64,000 nucleotides of DNA from Cololabis saira (taxonomy: Eukaryota; Chordata; Actinopteri; Beloniformes; Belonidae). The position numbers were made by a program, and so were the translations under genes. Numbering within the stretch: position 1 is the first letter of the stretch; each line of letters starts with the position of its first letter. The notes beneath the pieces were generated by a model. It searched no databases. It saw only the letters and a list, made by a program, of their open reading frames with translations, and had not been told where the DNA came from. The DNA is taken from assembly GCF_033807715.1 (NCBI RefSeq), contig NC_084592.1, positions 25,140,001-25,204,000 of the forward strand, given 5' to 3'. Below, piece by piece: positions 26,807-37,680 of the stretch.

Positions 26807-28945
26807 GAGTTAAGAAATGCACTACAGCTAATGATCAAGACTCATTTTGGAGCAATAAAAATTCTTTTCATCAAAGCTTTATTTAATTAGTTGATAATAT
26901 TGTCACCTGGTTGTGGCTGAATGATTATTAGCGATACACAAAGAGCTTGGCTGGGTAAGAAGACCAGCCAAAGAAAACAACAAATACATATATTTTCAAT
27001 TAATCCAAGAATTTGATAATAGGATACAGATCATTTTCTCTGCATCAAAAACTCCACTCTGATAAAAATCCCCTACTAGCCTACTTTAGCATATTTTGAG
27101 TGAATTGGGAGTGATACAATTAAGTTAAAATAGACTTCCTAATAACACCAAAACTAATTTACATGTTGTGGCTCGTACAATCCGCTTGAATTAATCTTTA
27201 AACTTTGTAAAATGATATGAAACAATCACTTACTTAATGGACAATTGTCCATCAGGTCCAGTAGTCATGTTTTCTTTCTTTCTTTAATGTACTGGGAAGA
27301 TGTAAGAAGCCTATTTAGGATGAAAATGTGTCCTTGGTTGTGACACAGATGGTACTTCTCTGCTTTTCCAGACGTGTCTAGCGTCACATCGACGCCAGCA
27401 CCTGGCCCAAATTTGCTGCAGAAAAGACATTCAATTGGTGTCTTATTATACCTTATTAGATACTAAACACACACATTACCTGGCAACAGGGCTGCTCCCG
27501 GCAATCACTGCACCTGGAAATGGTTCTTCTCCCAAAAATATAGTTCCTCATCTGCTTATAGGGTTGCTGCGCCTCATTTTGCAAAGTTAGTTCAGCGGGA
27601 GCTAAATGTACAAGTCACGACATACTGTACACAGGAATATTTTTGAGTTTCTATGTAGTATGTACGTTACCAAATAATGGATTTTTTGTGACCTGTCCTT
27701 TCACTTTTATATGCTCTTTAATTAAATATTCCTTATCTGATTAATCAGTAGAAATATTCAAATGGTAAAATTTACAGCCTTTTCTCATTGTTATATTTTT
27801 TTTCATGACAGAACTGTCATATTCTAGTTCTTTTACCATCATTTCGTAGTAGACACTGGAGATGTAATGAAAAAAAAAACAAAACAAAACAAAAAAAAAA
27901 CAGCAAAATGTTAGAGAGTGATGTGTTTTTTTAATTCTGTGAAGTCACATGTTAGGACACTAAGTATTGAGCACTAACTCAAAAAAAAAGCTCTTTTCTA
28001 TTTATATTGGTGTGTAACAATGTCACAGAACGTTAACTATCCCTTTATACTGTAAAACAGAATCAACTGTGTAACTTCGCTCATTGTGGCGTCTACATTG
28101 TGAGAATGTTTCTGAATGGCTGCTTTGGCAAACTAAAATCCTTTGCTTGCATCTACAAAAAAAGAAAGATATATAAAATGTTTCAACAAGTAATCTTTTA
28201 ATAGCCAAATATGTGTATTGTTTGATTGCAGTTATTCTGCCTGCAGCTCCACCACTCCTACTACCACAGTCTGAAGAAGATCTATTAACATGTGCTTTGA
28301 ATGTGACTGTACTGCAATCTTAGTAATGTCTTGTTTACATTGCTCTGTGCAAATGTTCAGTACTTCCAAGCTGCTGCCAGTCTCTGTTTCAGGACAGGTT
28401 CAGTAGTTAAATTAAGCTTTTTTTATATCAGGATTACACTGCATTACACATCTAACAATAACAAACTTAACTCAAATAATCTTTTGCTCCAGTGGTCTTT
28501 TTGGATGCATGTACATAACAGATCTTATAAAAGCTTGTGAAAATATTAATAAGCCACCTCAGCGTCCGTGTTGTGTCCCAGACATGTTCTGGTGCTGCTC
28601 CTCCCAACACGCACTCTCCCCTGCTGAAGATTCAGGAGGCCGTAGAGTTTTGATCTGCACCCCTTGCATGCTGTTGTTTCTTTAGCTGACAGGGTCATAA
28701 TAGCAGCTGTCAGTGCGGCCTGCTGGGAAACGCAGTATTTTGAGAGTGACAGCTTCACAGGACAGTGAAGGGAGCAGCACTGGGAGCATGTCATTAAATG
28801 TCACATGGGTGTCAAATTCGCCATCACTAACGCACACTTTGCATTTTTCTTCCCCCCTCCCCATCTTTCCTGTCTTATGTCTGATTCTTTTTTATACCGT
28901 CATCCCCTCCCACCCTCCTCTCTGTCCCTCTTCTTCACAAACCAG

Positions 28946-29051
28946 GGATCTGAAAAAGGTTGGAGTGACTATTGTCGGACCGCAGAAGAAGATAGTGAGC
29001 AGCCTGAAAGCCCTCGATTCCCACACCAAGAATGGCCCGGTACCTGTTTAA
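28946..29051 (+). CDS. epha3: epha3 last coding exon (SAM end, C-terminal tail)
   Basis: Acceptor accag at 28941-28945. The first base completes Glu, then DLKKVGVTIVGPQKKIVSSL and KALDSHTKNGPVPV, stop TAA. It encodes the last SAM helices (VGVTIVGPQKKI) and a C-terminal PVPV tail, the PDZ-domain-binding end typical of EphA3 and some other EphA receptors. The stop is at the position expected for full-length EphA3, so the C-terminus is not truncated. Confidence 0.96.
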
Positions 29052-30540
29052 AAAGAAAATCGATGATAATAACAACGTAAACCCAACAAATAAAAACCAC
29101 CAGAGACCTTTCTGTTGGCCTGTGTTGATTTACTCTAACACAGAGGATGAATAAACTGAAAATGAAGGACAAATACAGTATTAATTACATGATGTCTTTC
29201 ATCGTTTTGTTGAAAGACAGAATTCTGACAGAGAGTTCAGCGCAGACCTGCCAGTTTCTTAACTGGCTGACTCAACCCTCTCCCTCCCTGCCCAAGTTGA
29301 GATGCCTTACAGACTAGTAGGGAGGGAAAGAGAGTGGAGGAAAGATAAGGAGGTCAAAAAGATGTGATCAGGAATACAAACGTGGACTGCACTGGGATAC
29401 AGGGAGCGGGGACGACCGTAAAGCTGGAGCTCTCCAATGATTGCGCTTTAGCCACAGGACGCCACACCGGCACCCGGTCGAAATGGTGAAGAGCCTCGTG
29501 TGGACGAGCATGGCGTACAGCAGCAACTCACCCAGATGTTGACCCCTCCTGGAGCGATGCAGTCTGAGGCTGGAAACAATGTTGTAGCTACCTACATTTA
29601 GTGTCTCTGTCCATGAGAGAGCTGAAATGGCATGGACACACTTAGACGCTAACCGAGCCATTTTACTCTGTAGCTCTAACATATAGCATTTGCATTCAAT
29701 AGACATGTCATATGAAAGCAATAATGATATAACCCGTCAAATATTTTCATTGTATGGAAGCCATGGGTCTGGCAGATGTGTAATGTACTGAATGCTGTGT
29801 TTTGAAGATATGGGGGCCATAACACACTTCACACACAGAATCACCCGGTGACTTTAGTGCGAAAATCTCAGGATGTGCATGCTCTGTTTTCTCCGACAAA
29901 AGCAAACCAACAGAGAAGAGAGAGCAGAATCTGGAACTGAGAAAAGGATGGTTAGGAAAGACTTGAAGGAAAAGAGGGGAGGAAGTATAAACAAGATGAT
30001 GGCGGAGAAAACTTGAAGATTAAGCATTGTCACTTCTCAATGTGGCCGTGTTGCAAAAGTGTTTCAAAAAATGAGTTTCTTTTCCTTGAGTTTCTTCTTT
30101 AAGAAAAACATGTTTGCACCTTTGACCCCTCACAGCAACAGGTATTATTTCATTGTCTGTGTTAAGATCAGTTCAGTAGGTAGTTGTACACCATTTGCTT
30201 AGGTTTGAATCAATAATTTATTAACAAAAGCCATGTGAGATAATTCTGTTTTTTTTTCTTTGATTGGACATTGAAGGAAAAAAAAGTTTGTTTTAGTGTT
30301 TGAATAGCTTTTAACCCTTAATTGTTGGTGTACTCAATGCAAAAAGCAGAGTGCCTCTTGTAGTTGGGCTGTATCGTGGTGGGATCACCAAGCAAAAAGC
30401 TTTCCTTTCATGTCATTTGGTCTTTTTTCTGTATTCTCATAAAAATACAGGGTTAATTAACAATCTCCCTTAAACTAGCTCTGTTACAAAATGCCCTGAA
30501 ATACAGTAGATGCCACAGTTCTAACAAAACAGTTAAGCCT

Positions 30541-30830
30541 GGCCAGCCATCCTAATTCTTTTCTTCTGTGATACAAAGAATACATGTGATTCCTCTGGTT
30601 TGACTTACATTAGATTTTCAGGAGGTATTACCAATGAAGACGTCTCCTCCGGATGCCATTGGACAGGCATATACAACCAATCATAGAGACAAACCATGTG
30701 ACGCAGGCAGAGCAACAACCACACAATTATCACCAAAAGAAATCCAAAATAGCGTGCAGCGGAGTTGGAACACTAGTGAATGACTGCCATCCGTTTTGCA
30801 GTTAAACCTTGAAGTCCAAGGTTTTATTAG
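30541..30830 (+). repeat. dispersed repeat within the epha3 3' UTR
   Basis: Shares sequence with 42990-43210 (same orientation) and 20227-20285 (opposite). Shared blocks with the 43-kb copy include CAGCCAT, ATACAAAGAA, CCGGATG-C-TTGGA and ACC-TGT. It is a multi-copy family of unassigned class, diverged between copies. Confidence 0.65.
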
Positions 30831-31560
30831 CCATTCTGCAGCCACCATTGTTTTGAATTATGGCACTTTGAAGCTTTTGTGTAAGTCATATAGCCCGATC
30901 GAACCCTGTCGTGATTGGTTTGGTATGTCCTATACCGGTGAAAATTACTGTGAAAGGGAGGACTAACAGACCCATTTCCTGAGAGAATATTCACCTCATT
31001 AGTTGGTCTGGCTGGCCAGGTGATTCCCAGATAGTATCATAGTTATATCAGTACAGGATTGGATTTCCTAAAAGCACCTTTAAAGACCTTTATTCAAAAG
31101 AGGTACCTATATAAAGATGCTAATATCCTGATTTGATGTCACCCAACTGATCCCTAAGTGCAACACTTACCCAGTATTTTTTGAACTGGCACTTTTGGTA
31201 CTTTGTGCTATTGGGTTGGGTAATATTTAACCGCTGTGGTGTTATCTTTATGCCTCTTACAGCACTCAGTACACGTCATTGTAGCACTTTGAATGGAAAT
31301 ATTATTGCCTTGGTTTTGGACTAAGCTCGATTAACCAACAAAGTTGATGCTGGTGCTTTTGGGAAACCCAGCTCTGCTCAGTCTGTCGGTTTTGTTTTCT
31401 GTTTCTTGGTCTACCTGTGGATGCTGCTGTTGCTGCTATGTGTTCTAATTAGCATGTACATAATGTAAACCATCATACTGAAAGCAACTAGCACTAGAGA
31501 TCCCACTATATGTACATGGCCATCCCTTTTTGTACAAATGTTTGTATGTATAAATGACCG

Positions 31561-31566
31561 AATAAA
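31561..31566 (+). terminator. epha3: polyadenylation signal AATAAA (epha3, distal)
   Basis: A canonical hexamer about 2.5 kb after the stop codon, followed by an A/T-rich stretch. It is the strongest candidate because the preceding 3' UTR has no coding or obvious boundary; closer hexamers at 29089 could yield a short form. Confidence 0.5.
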
Positions 31567-31589
31567 AAATGTGCAACATTTTTAATTAA

Positions 31590-34500
31590 AAAAAGAGACA
31601 AAAATCATCTGTATTATATTTTATCTTATTTTGAATTATACTTGTCAGCTTTTTTCTACAATAAGAAGGCGATTATGATTACATTATTTATTTCTTAACA
31701 TTTTACATTGCATTGTTGATTTTTTTTTCTTTTTATAAACATAAGGTAAATTATGTGTCAGTGCTGTCTATGTTCTGCTTAACATACTTTATGAACCCGC
31801 AACATCTGAGCGAGCAATACTGTTAAGAACCTTATCCAGATCCCTAATTTTATGTCTCAAGACTGATCTGTGTGTCTGTTTGAAAGTTTATGTGTGTAAA
31901 TGTAGATGGCCTTGTCTACTAATGTAAAATGGTTTGTAGTGGAAACATTTATATTTTTATAATAAATATTGGCAAAATATTTTCCAAAAAATGAATAATG
32001 ATAAAACTGCTCCCGTGTTTTGTTTTTATAACATGTGATGCTGTTACAGTTCAGCAAAAACATTTTGGCCACACATCTAATAATAAAAAAAAAGGAAAAA
32101 CAATATCACAAATTCTATTTTGATTTTGCTTTTTTTTATCAGTCTTGTTCACATTTATAAAAATCTGTCTTCCTTGTGTTGTAAGTGAGATCACAAGGGA
32201 AACCATAAACAGCTATGACCTACTGACCCACAGGATTTCTGAAAGCAGCACAAAGGAACGTTTGCAACTTTTAGCTCAACAGGTTCCTCTGTAGATGTGG
32301 TGGTTGAGCTTGTTTCTTTGTTGTGTTTTTTTTCCTCAGTCTTTTTCAATACAAGTTACTTTTTGCCAGCCCGGCCCGTGAGACCACAAGCATTGGTCCG
32401 TGCTTCCTTTAAGTCATTAAATATTCTTTCAAATAATTTTAAAGTGATATTTTGTGCTGATTTGTTCTCCACAGCCAGTGAGTGGGTAAAGCTCTTCTAC
32501 TTGTGGGGCTGGACTTTAAACCCATTTTGCATGCTCTGATAAAGCCATTGAAATGGTAATTAAGCTACGACAAGACTGTGGAAGGATGGAGAAGATGATA
32601 CTTGGTGTGTTATGCTCTAGTGACAAAGATAGCTGACTTTACATGTTTAGATTATGACAGTGATGGACAAGATCTAATCTTAAAAGCCTTTGCGACCTTC
32701 CCAAAAATGTTGAGTTACAACAGGAGTTCAAGCTCTTTGAAGACATTGGAGTGTCACATGAAAAAGATCACAAAATGTGTCAGAATTAGCTGTTTTTTTT
32801 TAATGACAATTATTATTATTATTATAACATTTATATGGTTTATGGTAATTTGTTGTCAAAACACATTTAACTTTACATTAATCAAAACTTAATCTATCAA
32901 AACATAATATATTAGGCATTATAAGGCTAATATAGTGATAGAATATGAAGACATTAACATAATGATGGTTGAAATCACAAAGACTTTGTACAGTTAAGAT
33001 TCCTCTTTCTGGTGCAAACAGCTGAAAAACAGCAGTTTGAGAAAAGACCATAGCATAGAAGAGTCAGAGCGGACTGACCGGGGCTGACATGTGGGAGAGG
33101 CTAGACATACATATTCATAGATTCACTGTATGAGGTCATTTGTGTAGAGCTTATACAGAAGTCATTTTAACAGCATGGGGATGTTTTTGTGCCAAAAAGG
33201 TAAGAATGCTAACTTTTGAGAAAATTGATTCATTTTTTGGGGATTGATCACTTCTGGAATTGAACTTTACATATATTTGTAAGATAATGTCATTATTGTT
33301 TGAAATATCATGCTGGCTCTGCCTCCGCTGCCAAACGCTGAGCGTACCTCTTGTATGTCAAACTAATTTGCCACAATCAAACACATTTAAAAAAATGTAG
33401 TAGGACAGTGAGGCCAACGACATTAATCTGGACGAGAGCTGGCAGGTTGCTGAGCCAGCAGAAGAACAGAAACAGACAGACAATCCACCGCAGACTAGTG
33501 GACTCCAGGTTGTTTGGAAGAGGCCTAACTCCTAACTCTTACCAAAATAGATGTAGATGAATAGAAAGCACTAATTACTTCTTTAAAGAAACATTCCAGA
33601 GTTAAATTTACCTTAGGTCTATTTTTAGATCGTGAAGAGTATAAACTTTTGTTAGGGACCAAAAACAATGGCAATCAAAGCAGGTTTGAAAGGGAACAAA
33701 ATATGTGTTTGCAAAAAAATGGCAATTAATGTTAACACTTGAGCAAATCGAGCAAGTCCAAACAAATTACTCTTTTGAACTTTCAGAACTCAAAAAAGGT
33801 TGTTTCACTGTGGATGGGGTCCCAACTCACAATCCAAAGTACCGGTACTGTCTCTACTTCAGTACTGAACTATTTCAGTACTTAGACATCTATGATAAAA
33901 CAGGCAAGAATTAGAAGAAGAGACTGTGAACCCTTCTCCTTTTGTGAGTATTGATGGGGCTTTGACATCAAAGGGTGCTTTTTAAACACTTTCTGCACTC
34001 AAAGAAAGCAAAGAGACTGAAGTTTACCCTGGCTTACTGATGGTTTAAATAGTCACATTGTAGACTTCAACATTCAGTTTTAGTTTTTTGCATTTATTAA
34101 GTCCAGAACCTTATCAAATGCTATGACATTGTAAAAGAAATACAATGACGCCAAAGTTAAAGAGGTAGAGACACAATTATTTATTCTGCTTTAAGGCAAA
34201 TTTCCAGCTCATGACGTGGTTGCCATGGGTTTGTATGAAGAAGTAAACAAGATATTTCTACATTATCACCTTAGACTGCTGACGGTAAAATATATATGTA
34301 AAAACTTTGTTTTACCAATACTGTGTTTTTCGGCAGATGGCCACTAGTTTTTAAATGAATCTGAATTATATCAAATTGAATTTGGACTCATAAATATGAT
34401 TCTAACTGAACTGGAATATAATTGGGCTATATTTACGCAGATTAAATTGAATTTGTTTGCTTTGAATTATACAAATGAATTGAATTGAAATGAAGTGAAT

Positions 34501-35010
34501 TATTTGTGACAGGGAAAAAGAAAACTATGGAAGAAAGTGCAAAAGTTAGAGAAATGGGTCTTGAGCATTGGATTTCTTGCATATCAGTCAGTGGAACAAT
34601 GACATCTCACACCCACATCATGCAGCAGATGAGGCGTGAGGTGGGATGTCGTACATCTTGCCTTCTTACATGGAATTAAAGTATGAGTTGAAAGCTGCTA
34701 AGTAGTCACATGACACAGACTAAAATTATCCTGTTTGAACACCATCCATAAGTGACAATGGTAAGGGCGATGTAGCCATGAAAGCAGCACAGAAAACTCT
34801 TCCATGTTACAATTACATTTTCATTTGAAGGAATATTTGAATGGAAAGCGTTGTTAAGCTCTCATGGTTATATTAGCAAAAGCCAAAAAACACATTTTTG
34901 ATCACTTTCGTGGTCTCACGACATTTGCGCTTTATGGCCCATGTGTCATATATCAGCAATGATAAAACCCGCTCTAAGAGTTACAGTGGACATTATAGGA
35001 GAGCAGACAA
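31590..35010. other. intergenic sequence, no gene seen
   Basis: AT-rich sequence downstream of epha3. Short open frames here lack codon structure, and I recognise no RNA gene or mobile element. Confidence 0.6.
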
Positions 35011-35011
35011 A

Positions 35012-35880
35012 GGCTACGTTCACACTGCAGGCAAAAACAGACCCAAATCCAATTGTTTTTCCCATATCTGATCTTCTTTTGGCTGTGTGAACAGCTCAAA
35101 TGACACAAAATCTGATTTTGTTAACATCCGACCCTGGTCACTTTCATATTGTATGTGGTCATAAATTGGATACGTATCTGACATTTTCCAATGCAACTTC
35201 AGTCAGAACTGTCAAGTTGCATCTCATTTGCTTTTATGTCACTGTTACGTGATTAATATCACAATTCTGCACTGGGGGGATTTTTCGGATGAAATCCGCT
35301 TCAGTGAAGTCAGTCCTGTCGCGGTCCATCACTCCTTTCTCCCAGACCTCATCCACACACGTGTCTACGGATATTGAAGTCATCGCTCCACATGTGGCCC
35401 ATTGTGGCAGGGTGGAGGAGCTGCAGCCACTCAGGCTGATTAGGGCACAGGTGGGCCCAATCAGCCTCTCCACCCTGCCAGCCTTCATAAGGCATAGCTG
35501 CACAGCAGCAAGGGTCTCGTCTGCTGTGAAGAAGGTTCTGCTGCGCACATGTGTCTTGGGTGATTTGAGTTAATAAAAGGGTCTGCACGAAACTCCGTGT
35601 CTCTCCATCCTGTCGGTCGGGCCCCCGTGGCACTCACACTGCTACACCCATATTAACAGTTTTGTGTTCCTCAGGTTTCATCTCATTATAATTAGTGTAT
35701 GAATGTGTCCACTTCCACTACACTAGAATTTTTAAAAGAAATCATACATGCTCACTACTGTGTCTTTGTTTACATCAGTACACCTGACGTACTGCGTTTG
35801 ACATAACTTTGTCTTACTGCGCATGTGTGTCACTTCAAAACAGAAGCCTGTTCACAAAGAAGTCTGATATAAGCAAGTGC
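35012..35880 (+). mobile_element. hAT-like MITE interrupted by a solo LTR
   Basis: Starts GGCTACGTTCACACTGCAGG (35012-35031), a terminus typical of fish non-autonomous hAT elements, followed by repeated ATCTGAT/AAATC motifs and GTGTGAACAGC. Family-like sequence resumes after the LTR (35652-35880: CGCATGTGTGTCACTTC, CCTGTTCACA). A matching opposite terminus was not found nearby. TGCAGTGTGAAC at 39695-39706 is a candidate displaced end. The right boundary given is approximate. Confidence 0.55.
35403..35646 (+). mobile_element. solo LTR of a Gypsy-type retrotransposon
   Basis: A 244-bp unit starting TGTGGCAGGGTGGAGG and ending CACACTGCTACA (TG...CA). It is flanked by a perfect 5-bp duplication CCCAT (35398-35402 and 35647-35651). 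An AATAAA near 35573 is followed by a U5-like end. The start and end resemble those of the larger LTR insertion at 40244-42429. No internal retroelement sequence remains, so it probably arose by LTR-LTR recombination. Confidence 0.85.
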
Positions 35881-35929
35881 CAACAATCTTACATCCGCAT
35901 TGGCGCTCATGCAGAACTAGGTTTCATTG

Positions 35930-36520
35930 CAGTTCCTTGACTAGCCGCTAGAGGCTGACTCCCATGTTAAAATGTTGAACTTTAGAGCAGAAATAAACAT
36001 ATTTACAGCCTGGTTCAAATAACCATTTTGGTCTCAAACGTGTAATTTCACAACCATGACAACTCTGAGGGGCTGAATTACCATGCTAGGAGAATTTATA
36101 TGAAACATAACATATATTTCTAATATGATTGATCAACAGTTGGCTCAGGCAATGGCTAGCCATTATCCTCATCTGTAAACAACTTGCTATTGTGCTCGGC
36201 AAAGCAACCAGCAGCTTTTACAAACTCGTGATGCTCTATGTTGATTTCGCTTACCGAGTAACATGTCAAATGGTATATTCCACTGTAAATCTGTCAGCAG
36301 CTCAGCAGATATTTCGGCAGGGTTTAGCAAAACGAACAGGGAGCAAGGCTAACTTTGATTGACAAAGAGTGGGCGTGTTCCCACCGGCTTGCTGAGCAAC
36401 ATAGCTGCACCCCACACGAACAAAAACAGGCTTCAAAACGGCTATTCAGAAACCAAAGGGTCACATGACCTAATGCTTCATTCATTGTTTAGTTTTTTTT
36501 TTACAGTCTATGGCTATAAG
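35930..36520 (+). repeat. dispersed repeat, long copy
   Basis: Reads AGCCTGGTTCAAATAACC, GGTCTCAAACGTG, GTGGGCGTGTTCCCACCGG and ends TTTTTTACAGTCTATGGC. Its 3' half matches the reverse complement of 6770-6900. It is a common type of fish interspersed repeat, but I cannot name the family. Confidence 0.6.
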
Positions 36521-36622
36521 ACCCATTCAAACTCCTAATGTGGGCAACCACAAAAGAAAAAAAGAAAAGGAAAATCAGATCTTGGCAAAAAATCTGAGCA
36601 TTAAACCCCCCCCCCCCCCACC

Positions 36623-36638
36623 GACCCGGTACCGGGTC
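36623..36638. repeat. perfect 16-bp palindrome next to a poly(C) run
   Basis: GACCCGGTACCGGGTC lies four bases after a C tract (36606-36619). Confidence 0.85.
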
Positions 36639-37680
36639 CACCAGCTGTATGCACCAGCTCATGTGTGGAAAAAGTTACTCAAGTGCTGTCAGGGTATTTT
36701 CTTTCAACTGTTTCTCAAACAAGAAGCCCTAAAGCCAATATGTCAAAACTCCAAGTACATTTTGTCAACAAAGTATTGGATTTATAACAACAACAATGAT
36801 GGCGCCCCAACACGAGCAACACCCGCAACAAAACGCAACAGAACGCAAGATCCATTTTCTCACCCAACGTAGTGGGTATCATATTAAATTGGAAAAGCTA
36901 CCCTTTCAGATGATACCGAACATAATCTTTTCTGGGCCGACCATTTCATGCCAATCTCAAAAATTTCACAGCCCGCACATCAGATTGCGTGTTCATCACA
37001 CACTACGTCAGCAAATCCCAAAGCTATTCCCACCAAAAGAAGTATATTTTATTTGCTTACCGTTTCGTTGTCATTTTCAGTCTATCCACACCATTCTTTG
37101 ACCAAAATTCATGGCTTAATCCTTAAATTGCTTCATCCGCCGTCCTTTCATATCCTGCCAGTCGCGGCCATTTTGTTGACTTCTCGTGGCTTTTGGGAAT
37201 TTACGTAAACTTTGTTGACATTTTACATGTCACAAGCTTTCAAACGAGATATTATACTTGAACGAGACTTCATCCATCAGGCCTCTGCCGTTGAGGGTAA
37301 ACTCTGGAGCGCGGCAGCCATCTTGGATCAGTGACGCACAGTTGCACAGCACAGCGACACCCACAGAGAGACCCGCACACAGTGCAGTGATTTTTGGATT
37401 AAGATTTTACATTTACGAAATCATGTATCATCAAATCATTTATAAAATCTATGTGCTTTAAGCTATTCTCATGGTGTTTTCCACCGTGCAAACAAAAAAA
37501 AATTAGACAAGGATACATATTTCATTTTTTTCTTTGGTTTATCACAGTTTGCTCAGGCATGTGAACATTCAGAATTTTCCTGAGATTGGAAATGTATGCA
37601 GTGAGTTCTTAGCTATCCATTGAGACCAAGATTATACATATTGTCCTTATAATTGCAGAGATATTGTTGATTTAATTTGG

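Larger units (their letters stand above)
21535..28945 (+). other. epha3: epha3 last intron
   Basis: A 7.4-kb GT-AG intron. It contains a CpG-rich segment (24530-24680) in a probably repetitive region (24480-25060), a GC-rich 200-bp stretch near 26330-26530, a TA/CA microsatellite (26704-26806) and an A-rich run near 27869-27901. No gene was recognised. Confidence 0.85.
29052..31585 (+). other. epha3: epha3 3' UTR (predicted)
   Basis: Untranslated sequence after the TAA. Early AATAAA hexamers lie at 29089-29094 and near 29148. The favoured distal signal is AATAAA at 31561-31566, preceded by AU/GU-rich sequence. A consensus Pumilio-binding octamer TGTACATA is at 31455-31462. A dispersed repeat (30541-30830) lies within it. 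The end point is inferred; transcript data would fix it. Confidence 0.6.

Noticed and set aside
35234..35633. Overlapping open frames on both strands at 35.2-35.6 kb
   Set aside because: They fall in the solo LTR and MITE; no protein motif and ends set by repeat boundaries.
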